The notes under the pieces were generated by a model. That model was given only the letters and a program-made list of their open reading frames with translations, was not told the origin of the DNA and searched no databases. From DAOTWA01 sp963702935 (GTDB lineage Bacteria; Chloroflexota; Anaerolineae; Anaerolineales; Anaerolineaceae): a stretch of 64,000 nucleotides of DNA. Made by a program: the position numbers and the translations under genes. The first letter of the stretch is position 1; each line of letters opens with the position of its first letter. Of the stretch, positions 43,068-50,920 are shown piece by piece. The stretch lies in assembly GCA_963702935.1 (NCBI GenBank), contig OY969772.1:4774001-4838000 (forward strand). Reading direction: 5' to 3'.

Positions 43068-45911
43068 TCAAGCATGGGTGAATTCGACGTTATTTTGATA
43101 GGTGAGTGGCTGGAAAATGTAGGGGTGATGGGAGGGAAACGCGGATAGAGTCAAGAGCAGGCCCAATTCGATGGCCTGTTTTACTGCATCTTCCCGGTTG
43201 TGTACGTCTAGCTTTTGATAGATATTCTTGATGTGGCTGCGAGCGGTATTGACCGAGATCACCAAATTCTTGGCGACGTACTTGGAGGAAAACCCATCGG
43301 CCAGCATGAGCAAAACCTGCATCTCGCGGTCGCTCAGCGGTTCCAGCAATGGGTGCAATACGACCGGTTCGGGGCGCGGCTCGGGCCGGGGGCTTGGGCC
43401 GGTATCGAACCAGGCAAGCAGCCCTTTAATATAATGAACCGATGGCAACTGGTCTTCCAGGTGAGTGGACTGCTGATTGCACGTGTACAGGGCGTGGGTC
43501 AACAATTCCTTCATCGACGAGCCTTCATCGACGAAAATACGCGCATATCCGCCGGGCTCGCCCAGCTCCAGAGCAGACAGTAAGGCGCGGACGGCCTCGG
43601 GCGCCTTCCCCAGGCGGTTCGAAGCCAGGGCCAGGAGGCAACGCGCTTCAATAATGTAGTGCAAGGGCACCGCCGCTTCTACGCTCTCCATGCTGTCGCT
43701 CAAGATGGAGACGGCCTGAGCGTAATTCTCCTGCGCAATGAGCACGCGCGCCAGAGCATTCAACACGATTCTGGAGACGCTACCCGCGGCGCACGCATGG
43801 CGAGCCAGGGTATTGGCGGCCCAATCCTCGGCTTTCTTGCGCTCATCCTGGGTCAACCAGAGATGAACCTGTAAGGCTTCAGCGCGGTCGGCCAGGAAGG
43901 GAACGACGTGGTAACGCTGCAAATTATCCTGCAAGGTGAGCAAAGCTTCCATTGCCCCCTGGTAATCCTTGTGCGAGAAGTGATTTCGGGCAAATATCAG
44001 GAACAAATCGGAGGAATAATGCCAGGCCAGGTAACCGGTGCCAAAGCGCGAACAATAATTTTGGGCCTCCTGCAACAAGCGGTCGGCTTCCTTTAACCGG
44101 TTCCACTCGTGGAGGATCTCACCCAGGCCGGCCTGCAAGAAGCTGATCAACTCCTGCTCCAGGCCCTTATCAGCGGCGTAATCCAGCGCATCGTGATAAG
44201 TCTCAGCCGCCTCCTGCAACAACCCCTGGTGCTTGTAAACGCGCGCCAGGGCCAGAGAGGAGCATACGTATTCGCGGTGGAAATCGTTGCGATTGGCAAT
44301 TTGAATGGCGTAATGCAGCACGGCAATCGCTTCGGACAGCCTGCCTTTGGCCAGGTAAGCGTAGCTGACGTGGTGCTCAATCATTCCGGTCAGGAAGTAG
44401 TCCTCGGGTTGCAGCCGGGCCATCGCCTGCCTGGAAATTTTGATGCCGCGGTCGTAATCGGCCTGGATGCAAGCCGTTGCGGCGCGGATGGCGAGCACCT
44501 GGCTATACAGGCGGGCTTTCTCTTCCGTCAGATCTTCGGGGTGCCCATTCCCCTCGAAGATCATCTTCAGCTCTTCTAACTGCCGCTCCACCTCTTTTAC
44601 CCGGCCCAGGTGCAGATTGGCCAGGGCGTAAAATACCCCCAGTTGGGGGCGTTGGCGGAATACTTCGGGGGGCAGCCGGCTGATCCACTGGATGACCATC
44701 ATCAGGTCGAAGCGGGTGATGGCCTTGAAGGCGCAAGACTCGACGATATCCGCAGCCAGCTCGTGGTTCCCGGAAGCCAGGGCATGCGGAACAGCCTGCT
44801 CAGGGTATCCATTTTCAATCAGCCAGTTGCCCGCTTTGCGGTGAAGCTCAGGCACGAGCTCCGGGTAGGTGCGCTTGAGATAGATATTCAGCGAATCGGC
44901 GAACAAGGTATGGTAACGGTACCAATAGCGATGCTCATCCAGAGGGATGATAAAGAGGTTGGCCTGCTCGATAAAGCTCAGTACCGCCTCGCTATTCTTC
45001 GTTCCCAGCAGAGCGTCACACAGCGGCGCGCTCATTTTGCCGAGGATGGAAGTCTTGACCATGAATTCTTTGATCGAAGCGTCCTGCCGGTTGAGCACTT
45101 CTTCACTCAGGTAATCGAGGATATTGCGATGGCTGCCGGCGAAATCGGCCAGAAAGCGTTTAGGATCCTGCCCGCTCTGCAGCGACAGGGCAGCCAACTG
45201 CAAACCGGCGATCCAGCCTTCGGTCAGGTCTACCAGCGTGGTCACGTCGTCTGCGGCCACGTCCAAATCCATCACGCTGCGCAGGAAGGTCTCTGTTTCA
45301 TTAATATCAAAGCATAAATCTGTATTTTGAATTTCTACCAACTGCCTCAAGACGCGTAAGCGCGCCAACGGGATAGGCGGTGTTACCCGGCTGGCGATGA
45401 CCATGTGCACGTTCTCGGGCGCGTGCTCGATAAAGTAAGATAGGGATTGGTGAATGCTGGGATTGGCAATCTCATGATAATCATCCAAAACCAGGCTGAT
45501 CTGTTTGGGGATAGCAGCCAGGCGGTTGATCAAAGGGTTGAGCTGTTTGCAATCGATGGCTTCGCTCGACTCCCCCAACCCCACCACCAGATCACGTTGA
45601 AGATCCGCATCGATGGTGCGCAACGCGCCGACCACGTACGCCCAGAACTGAAATGGCCGGTTATCCTCTTTGTCCAAAGACAACCAGGCAACCGGCCATT
45701 CCAGCGTTTCGATCGCTGATAACCATTCTCGCAGCAAAGTAGACTTGCCATAGCCTGCGGGCGCCACGATCAAGGTCAATTTGCTATTCATGCCGCCGCG
45801 CAGACGCTCGGTCAACCGCTGGCGACGCACGATCTTGGAGTGGATGACCGGTGCGTGGACTTTGGTTACCAGGAGATCAGTTTGATGGGCAATTAACACA
45901 GTCTCTTTCAA
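43068..45911 (-). CDS. MalT-like LuxR-family ATPase regulator 2
   Basis: This 947-residue protein is intact. Walker A APAGYGKST lies near 51-58, Walker B SLVLDDYHEI at 139-148, then LTEGWIAGLQLAALSLQSGQ, a TPR-like superhelix (about 350-800) and a C-terminal LuxR HTH (LSDREMQVLLMLADGFSSK, residues about 868-925). The TTG start at 45911 is the first in frame; the RBS is weak. It lies between the MFS copy 2 gene and molybdoenzyme 1, both in the same direction, so it may control either module. Like MalT it should need ATP and an inducer, perhaps the aromatic substrate, to activate promoters with GGGTGATT-like boxes. Confidence 0.9.
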   Translation of the reverse strand: MKETVLIAHQTDLLVTKVHAPVIHSKIVRRQRLTERLRGGMNSKLTLIVAPAGYGKSTLLREWLSAIETLEWPVAWLSLDKEDNRPFQFWAYVVGALRTIDADLQRDLVVGLGESSEAIDCKQLNPLINRLAAIPKQISLVLDDYHEIANPSIHQSLSYFIEHAPENVHMVIASRVTPPIPLARLRVLRQLVEIQNTDLCFDINETETFLRSVMDLDVAADDVTTLVDLTEGWIAGLQLAALSLQSGQDPKRFLADFAGSHRNILDYLSEEVLNRQDASIKEFMVKTSILGKMSAPLCDALLGTKNSEAVLSFIEQANLFIIPLDEHRYWYRYHTLFADSLNIYLKRTYPELVPELHRKAGNWLIENGYPEQAVPHALASGNHELAADIVESCAFKAITRFDLMMVIQWISRLPPEVFRQRPQLGVFYALANLHLGRVKEVERQLEELKMIFEGNGHPEDLTEEKARLYSQVLAIRAATACIQADYDRGIKISRQAMARLQPEDYFLTGMIEHHVSYAYLAKGRLSEAIAVLHYAIQIANRNDFHREYVCSSLALARVYKHQGLLQEAAETYHDALDYAADKGLEQELISFLQAGLGEILHEWNRLKEADRLLQEAQNYCSRFGTGYLAWHYSSDLFLIFARNHFSHKDYQGAMEALLTLQDNLQRYHVVPFLADRAEALQVHLWLTQDERKKAEDWAANTLARHACAAGSVSRIVLNALARVLIAQENYAQAVSILSDSMESVEAAVPLHYIIEARCLLALASNRLGKAPEAVRALLSALELGEPGGYARIFVDEGSSMKELLTHALYTCNQQSTHLEDQLPSVHYIKGLLAWFDTGPSPRPEPRPEPVVLHPLLEPLSDREMQVLLMLADGFSSKYVAKNLVISVNTARSHIKNIYQKLDVHNREDAVKQAIELGLLLTLSAFPSHHPYIFQPLTYQNNVEFTHA

Positions 45912-45964
45912 TTCTTGATTCGGCGATCATAACCCTCGGACTCAAGCGTCCGACAGCTACGAAC

Positions 45965-46001
45965 GTCGGTGATCCCCTGGTGCGGCCAGGGGATCACCGA
46001 C
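45965..46001. repeat. Perfect 16-bp stem hairpin after MFS copy 2
   Basis: GTCGGTGATCCCCTGG (45965-45980) pairs perfectly with 45986-46001 around TGCGG. It lies 22 bp past the MFS stop and upstream of the regulator gene. It could end the module's transcript, although no U-tract follows. Confidence 0.65.
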
Positions 46002-46022
46002 ACGGATGCAGCTCTCAATCGC

Positions 46023-47258
46023 CTAGCGCACCTTGACCAGCCAGCCGGCCACCAGGCCCAGCGCCAATACCGGGATCATCCACAGGCCCGCCGTCACCCA
46101 GCCCGCGCTCTCCACCAGCGCCCCAAATACCATCGGCCCTACGAACATCCCCAGGTTCTGTCCCAGCGTCACTACCGCCATGCCCATCCCCGCCAGCAGC
46201 GGCTTCCCCATGATCTCCGGCGCCGCCGCAAACGTCGCCGTCGGGATCGCTCCCGCGATCACCCCCAGCAGGATCAGCCACAGCGAGACCCCCGCTCCAC
46301 TCACGCTGAACGGAAACAGCATCATCACCCCCACCACCACGAACGGCAGGGTGAACACCAACCGCCGCGACCCAATCTTATCCGACAGAATCCCCGCCAA
46401 CGGCGCCGAGAAGATCACCACGATCATCACCAGGCTGGCCGTGAACGAGGCCCCCGCCAGGCTGTACCCCCGCTCCGACGACAGAAACGTCGGATAGTAG
46501 GTGTTGACCGCCAGCAGCGCCGCGTTGAAGCAGGCAAACTCCAGCCCCAACAGCCAGATGCTGCGGTTCGACAGCGCCTTGACCAGATTGGGCGCTTCGC
46601 CTTCCGCCGCCCCGCCGCCCCCAGGCTTACCTGCCGCCGGCATCTTCATAAAGATCGCGTACAGCACGAACGCCACCAGCGCAAATCCCGCTCCAAACCA
46701 CCAGATCGACTGCCATCCCATGGAGCTCGCCAGCGTCGGCGCCAGCAGGTACATCACCACACTCCCCACCGGCACCCACGTCGCCCAGATGCCCATCGGC
46801 ACCCCTTGCTTGGCCGGCGGAAACCAGGTGGCGATGGACGCCGGGGCTACCACCGCGATCAGCCCCATGCCTACCCCCTCGATCACCCGGCTCACCAACA
46901 TCAGCCCCGCGCTGCCCGACAAGGCCCCCATCACCGACCCGATCACCATGCACCCTACCGCGATCAGCCCGGTCGCCTTCAACCCGATGCGCTGCACGAT
47001 GATCCCCGCCGGCAACGCCAGCAGAAACCCCGTGATCGAAAACACCGACATCAGCATCCCCGCGCTGGCGATGCTCAGCTTGAAGGCTTCCATCATCACC
47101 GGCATCACCGGCGGCACCTTGAATTGGTTCAACGGCGCCGCCACGCTCGCCAGAAACGCCACCCCCAGAATCACCCAGGCATACCCCGGCACCACCGCCT
47201 GCGGCGCCGCACCCTTCCCAGTCTCCGGAGCCGTTTGTGCTATTCCTTGTCCACTCAT
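46023..47258 (-). CDS. MFS transporter, copy 2
   Basis: This 411-residue protein is nearly identical to copy 1 at 39023: VAF instead of VTF near residue 34 and one Ala fewer in the central loop. Twelve membrane helices are expected. Almost no change in a transporter whose partner enzymes differ widely suggests recent duplication or gene conversion, and that both modules import the same or similar compounds. Confidence 0.88.
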   Translation of the reverse strand: MSGQGIAQTAPETGKGAAPQAVVPGYAWVILGVAFLASVAAPLNQFKVPPVMPVMMEAFKLSIASAGMLMSVFSITGFLLALPAGIIVQRIGLKATGLIAVGCMVIGSVMGALSGSAGLMLVSRVIEGVGMGLIAVVAPASIATWFPPAKQGVPMGIWATWVPVGSVVMYLLAPTLASSMGWQSIWWFGAGFALVAFVLYAIFMKMPAAGKPGGGGAAEGEAPNLVKALSNRSIWLLGLEFACFNAALLAVNTYYPTFLSSERGYSLAGASFTASLVMIVVIFSAPLAGILSDKIGSRRLVFTLPFVVVGVMMLFPFSVSGAGVSLWLILLGVIAGAIPTATFAAAPEIMGKPLLAGMGMAVVTLGQNLGMFVGPMVFGALVESAGWVTAGLWMIPVLALGLVAGWLVKVR

Positions 47259-47286
47259 GCCCTGCCTCCCTCGTGTCGTCTATTTT

Positions 47287-47320
47287 AGACCCTAAAGGTC
47301 TATCCAGACCTTTAGGGTCT
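47287..47320. repeat. Perfect 15-bp palindrome between Fe-S and MFS genes, copy 2
   Basis: Same sequence as at 40290-40323, with arms at 47287-47301 and 47306-47320. Confidence 0.7.
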
Positions 47321-47329
47321 TCTCAAAGG

Positions 47330-47665
47330 CTACTTCGGCGCGAAGAGCACCATGTGCGACTTAGCGTTCATCTCCTCCGCCAGCTCTTCCACCGGTCCAA
47401 ACTTCATCACCGCCGCCTGGCAGTGGTGCACACAGGCCGGCTTCTTCCCCTGCGCCACCCGCTCCCCGCACAGGTTGCACAGCTCGGTCGGCACCGGGAT
47501 GTAGCTATACTGCCATTTGTCCGCGCTGATTTGCCACGGCCCGATCTCCGCCAGCTTGATGCCCCACTGCCCCACCGGGATTTGATGCTCCATGCTGCAT
47601 GCCATCTCACAACTGTGGCAGCCCGTGCAGTATTCGTAATCGATCAGCAATCCGTAGCGGGCCAT
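47330..47665 (-). CDS. Small two-cluster ferredoxin-like subunit, copy 2
   Basis: This 111-residue protein is identical in sequence to the one at 40333, with eight Cys in CTGCHSCEMAC and CNLCGERV...CVHHC. It partners molybdoenzyme 2, encoded 1 bp upstream. One Fe-S subunit sequence serving two diverged catalytic subunits implies that the contact surface is conserved in both. Confidence 0.88.
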   Translation of the reverse strand: MARYGLLIDYEYCTGCHSCEMACSMEHQIPVGQWGIKLAEIGPWQISADKWQYSYIPVPTELCNLCGERVAQGKKPACVHHCQAAVMKFGPVEELAEEMNAKSHMVLFAPK

Positions 47666-47666
47666 C

Positions 47667-49898
47667 TTATTTCTCTCCTTCCTCTACCTTGTAGATCTTG
47701 CACAACAACGACTTGTAGTTGCCGCCAAAGCCACTCTTGCCCGGCAGGAACGGCACGAGCTGGTTGATTGCCAGATCCCACAGCTCGTACAGGTTCGGCT
47801 CGGCGCCCTCTGTTTCCGGCTTCCACCAGGCGTGGTCGGCATTGACCACTTTGGGGTGAATGGCGGGGGTAATGGAGATTACCCGGCGGGCCCGTCCGAG
47901 CCTGTTCTCGATCCACACCCAGTCGCCATCCCGCACACCAAGCTCGGCGGCAGTATCGGGGTGGATTTCCACGCACGGCTCAGGGCGCATGGCGCGCAGG
48001 CGCTTGACCTGGCGATGCTCCGAGTGGAACATGCCCCAGGGACGCGCGCCGGTGGTCAGGATCAGAGGATATTCTTTATACAAATCGGGCGTGCTCAAAG
48101 GACTTTCGGTAGGCTCTTCGAAGTAGGGCAGCGGGTCCAGGCCGATATTATCGTAGACCATCGAATACAGCTCGACGCGCCCGGTGGGTGTGTTGAAACC
48201 GGGCTGGCCGTCGTGGCGCAGCATGCCCTTTTCGTAGCGGCGATATTCCATGTGCGGGTAAACGGGAGCGCCCTCGCGCAGTTCCTGGAAGGTCATATCC
48301 ATGCCGTTGCTCTTGAGCATGTAAGTGAACATCTCCTGGACGTCGTTCCAGGGGTAGGCTTCCGGATTCCAGTGTTTGCCCATCTCCAGGTTGATCTGCA
48401 TGTCTGACTTGCACTCGCCAATCTGGGTGACTTTGTTGATCGCCTCGCCGCGCTGGGGGCCATCGCCGAAGCGCAGGCCGTCGCGCTCAGGATAGGTAGC
48501 CGCCGGCAGCACGATATCCGCGCAAGCCATCATGGTGGGGTTCATGAAGATGTCCACGTCCACCACGAAGTCCAGCTTCTTGAGCCCATCATACGTCTTC
48601 CTGGGATCAGCCGACATGCAGGCCAGGCCGTTGTTGGTCTGGATCCAGGCGCCCTTGATGGGGTAAGGCTTGCCGGTATTGAGGGCCTCTACGGTGACGT
48701 CCGCGTGAGCGATCACGAAGCCGTAGCGCAGCAGCGGATATTTATCCAGACCCAGGCGCTTTTCCTTTTGCTCGTCGCTGATCAGCTCAGCGCCCCAACC
48801 GCCGCCGTAGAACAGCAAGGTGGGTGGGGAGATCATGCCGCCGGGCACGTCCATGTTGCCGGTGATGCTCCACAAGGCCGTGATGGCGTGGCTGGCCGGC
48901 AGCGCTTCCTTGGTCATATCCAGGGCCAGGCCCCATTGAACGGTAGACGGCTTGCTCTGCGCGAACAGGCGAGCAGCAGCGATGATCTTCTCCTGGGGAA
49001 CCCAGGTGATCTCGGAGACCTTGTCCACCGGGTACTGCTTGACCCGCTCGGCCAACTGCTCGAATCCGTAGGTCCACTTATCGACGAATTCTTTGTCGTA
49101 CAGCCCTTCCTGGATGATGATGTTGAGCATGCCCAGCGCCAGAGCGGCGTCGGTGCCCGGGCGGATTTGAAGCCAAAGCTCGGCCTTGGAAGCCAGCCAG
49201 GTCAGACGCGGATCGATGACAATCAGCTTGGTGCCGCGCTTCATCAGGTCGACCACCCAGTGGCCGTAGAAGCCATCCGAGTTGGACACGATCGGGTTGT
49301 TGCCCCAGATCGCCATGCACTCTGGAGCCTTGTATTCCGGGTTATCGTAACGATCAGGCCAGGCCTGCGAGCAGTCCGCCACCCAGAACGAGCCGCTGGT
49401 GGCGATGCAGCCGGCCACGCGCGGCAGGTAGCAAGCATTTCCGGTCAATCCCAGGCAGGCCCAGTTGGGGCTGCCAAAAGACCAGGCCAGGCGGCTGATG
49501 TAAGGGGCGATGTCCCGGCCGGTGCCTTGAGCGAAGATCACCGATTCGGCGCCGTACTTCTCCTTGATCTTGCCGAACTCTCGGGCAATGGTATCGTAAG
49601 CTTCATCCCAGGTGATGCGCTCCCATTTGTTTTCGCCCCGCTTTCCAACCCGCTTCATGGGATACTTCAGCCGGTCGGGATGATTGGTCACATCGGGCAA
49701 AGCCAGGCAGCGCACGCACAGGCGGCCCTGGTTGAAGGGATTGTTCGGGTCGCCTTCTACCTTGACCAGCTTGTCGTTCTCGTCCGTGTAAAGCAACACG
49801 CCACAGCCGTCGTGGCAGCCAGGCCCTGACCACGCGCTGCCGCGAGTTACGGTATACCCGTTCTCCTTCCAGCGCCAGGGAGTCTTTGTCTTTTCCAT
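47667..49898 (-). CDS. Cytoplasmic molybdoenzyme 2 (paralogue of molybdoenzyme 1)
   Basis: With ATG 49898 (MEKTKTPWRW, behind GGAGGTAAAA) the protein has 743 residues, exactly as paralogue 1. Shared features are GPGCHDGCGVLLY with Gly for the first Cys, NQGRLCVRCLALP, a likely Mo ligand Cys in LTGNACYLPR, and a common C-terminal 25 residues ending KIYKVEEGEK. By eye about two thirds of positions agree, with marked differences in the substrate-side loops (for example FYGGGWGAELIS against EPWGGGWGAELLS, and FGDGPQRGEAINKV against VWYHVGAINKV). It probably acts on a related aromatic. It lies downstream of the transhydroxylase operon. Confidence 0.85.
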   Translation of the reverse strand: MEKTKTPWRWKENGYTVTRGSAWSGPGCHDGCGVLLYTDENDKLVKVEGDPNNPFNQGRLCVRCLALPDVTNHPDRLKYPMKRVGKRGENKWERITWDEAYDTIAREFGKIKEKYGAESVIFAQGTGRDIAPYISRLAWSFGSPNWACLGLTGNACYLPRVAGCIATSGSFWVADCSQAWPDRYDNPEYKAPECMAIWGNNPIVSNSDGFYGHWVVDLMKRGTKLIVIDPRLTWLASKAELWLQIRPGTDAALALGMLNIIIQEGLYDKEFVDKWTYGFEQLAERVKQYPVDKVSEITWVPQEKIIAAARLFAQSKPSTVQWGLALDMTKEALPASHAITALWSITGNMDVPGGMISPPTLLFYGGGWGAELISDEQKEKRLGLDKYPLLRYGFVIAHADVTVEALNTGKPYPIKGAWIQTNNGLACMSADPRKTYDGLKKLDFVVDVDIFMNPTMMACADIVLPAATYPERDGLRFGDGPQRGEAINKVTQIGECKSDMQINLEMGKHWNPEAYPWNDVQEMFTYMLKSNGMDMTFQELREGAPVYPHMEYRRYEKGMLRHDGQPGFNTPTGRVELYSMVYDNIGLDPLPYFEEPTESPLSTPDLYKEYPLILTTGARPWGMFHSEHRQVKRLRAMRPEPCVEIHPDTAAELGVRDGDWVWIENRLGRARRVISITPAIHPKVVNADHAWWKPETEGAEPNLYELWDLAINQLVPFLPGKSGFGGNYKSLLCKIYKVEEGEK

Positions 49899-49961
49899 TT
49901 TTACCTCCATCAATCCATTCGTCGGCAAAATTTTTTAGCGGGCCAAAGCGTGAAGCCGATA

Positions 49962-49996
49962 GGGGAAATACGGCTGCAAAGCAGCCGCATTTCCCC
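49962..49996. repeat. Near-perfect 16-bp stem hairpin between the transhydroxylase and molybdoenzyme 2 genes
   Basis: GGGGAAATACGGCTGC (49962-49977) pairs with GCAGCCGCATTTCCCC (49981-49996) with one mismatch, loop AAA. It may end the transhydroxylase transcript; no U-tract follows on the minus strand. Confidence 0.6.
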
Positions 49997-50083
49997 CCTT
50001 GCTCTATATCTTTGACGCGCTAACCAGCTTCTCAACCTGGCAGGGGCAGGCTACCCGTTGAGGCAAAGAGCTGTCGAAGGCGG

Positions 50084-50920
50084 CTACGACGCCAGCGCAG
50101 GCTCGGGGGCTCGATACACAGCCAGATCGCCCACGTTCACGTCTTCTTGCGTGCTGATGTCCTCGAGCACCTTAGGAAGATAGCCGTCCATCTCGATTTG
50201 CAGCTTGAAGCTCCCCACGGGGAGCTGTTTGAACCAGAAATCTCCGAAGCTGTCCGTCTGGGCCGTGAGGGCTTCCCCGCTCTCCAGGTTGGTCAGGGTC
50301 AGAGTCGCGCCGATCAGGACTTCCTCTTGTTCCGGATCATACAGAGTGCCAGCGATGAAGCGCTTGGGCAGGTTGAGGTAGTAAACCCGCGGCGCGCAGC
50401 CGAACTCCGGATGCAGCACGTCGGCCTGGGCGATCAGATCTTTGAACTGCTCTTCCTCGCCAAAGCGAAGGGCATCCGTTGGGCAGGCATCCACGCAGCG
50501 CGGCACTTCCCAGCCCTGATCCAGCAGATGGGCACACCCGGTGCATTTCTGAGCCGTGTTGAGCTCCTCGTTGTAGAAAATCACCCCGTAGGGGCAGGCA
50601 TCCACGCAGTTCATGCAGCCGCTGCACTGTTCCGGGTCGATGACCACCATGCCATCCTCGCGGCGATAGATGGCTTCCTGGCGGCAACTGGCCATACAAG
50701 GCGCGTTCTCGCAGTGCATACAAGGCGTTGCCAGGTAGGTCATTTTGACCTTGGGCACGCTCCCGCGCACCTTTTCGGTTAACTTCATCCAGAATTGGCC
50801 GGTATCCGGCTGGGGTCTGGCGTAAGGCATCCAGTCATTGCCCACGTGTTCGTCTTTGCAGGCGATCTGGCAGTTGTAGCAGCCGTTGCACCTGGCCACA
50901 TCGATTACGAATACCTTCAT
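50084..50920 (-). CDS. athS: Pyrogallol-phloroglucinol transhydroxylase, small (Fe-S) subunit
   Basis: This 278-residue protein has four Cys groups in residues 11-165 (CNGCYNCQIAC, CMHCENAPCMASC, CSGCMNCVDAC, CTGCAHLL...CVDAC) and a C-terminal transthyretin/CnaB-like beta domain (about 195-270, FIAGTLYDPEQEEVLIGATL, DSFGDFWFKQLPVGSF). Ferredoxin part plus a C-terminal immunoglobulin-like domain is the architecture of the small subunit of transhydroxylase from Pelobacter acidigallici (about 275 residues). It overlaps the large-subunit gene by 4 bases. It forms the electron-transfer half of the heterodimer. Confidence 0.88.
   Translation of the reverse strand: MKVFVIDVARCNGCYNCQIACKDEHVGNDWMPYARPQPDTGQFWMKLTEKVRGSVPKVKMTYLATPCMHCENAPCMASCRQEAIYRREDGMVVIDPEQCSGCMNCVDACPYGVIFYNEELNTAQKCTGCAHLLDQGWEVPRCVDACPTDALRFGEEEQFKDLIAQADVLHPEFGCAPRVYYLNLPKRFIAGTLYDPEQEEVLIGATLTLTNLESGEALTAQTDSFGDFWFKQLPVGSFKLQIEMDGYLPKVLEDISTQEDVNVGDLAVYRAPEPALAS

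Larger units (their letters stand above)
46022..47767 (-). repeat. 1.75-kb duplicated segment, copy 2
   Basis: Partner of 39022-40770. It begins at the MFS stop region (AGCGCACCTTGACCAG) and ends inside the 3' part of molybdoenzyme 2. Outside these limits the flanks are unrelated (left) or only homologous at protein level (right). Confidence 0.9.
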
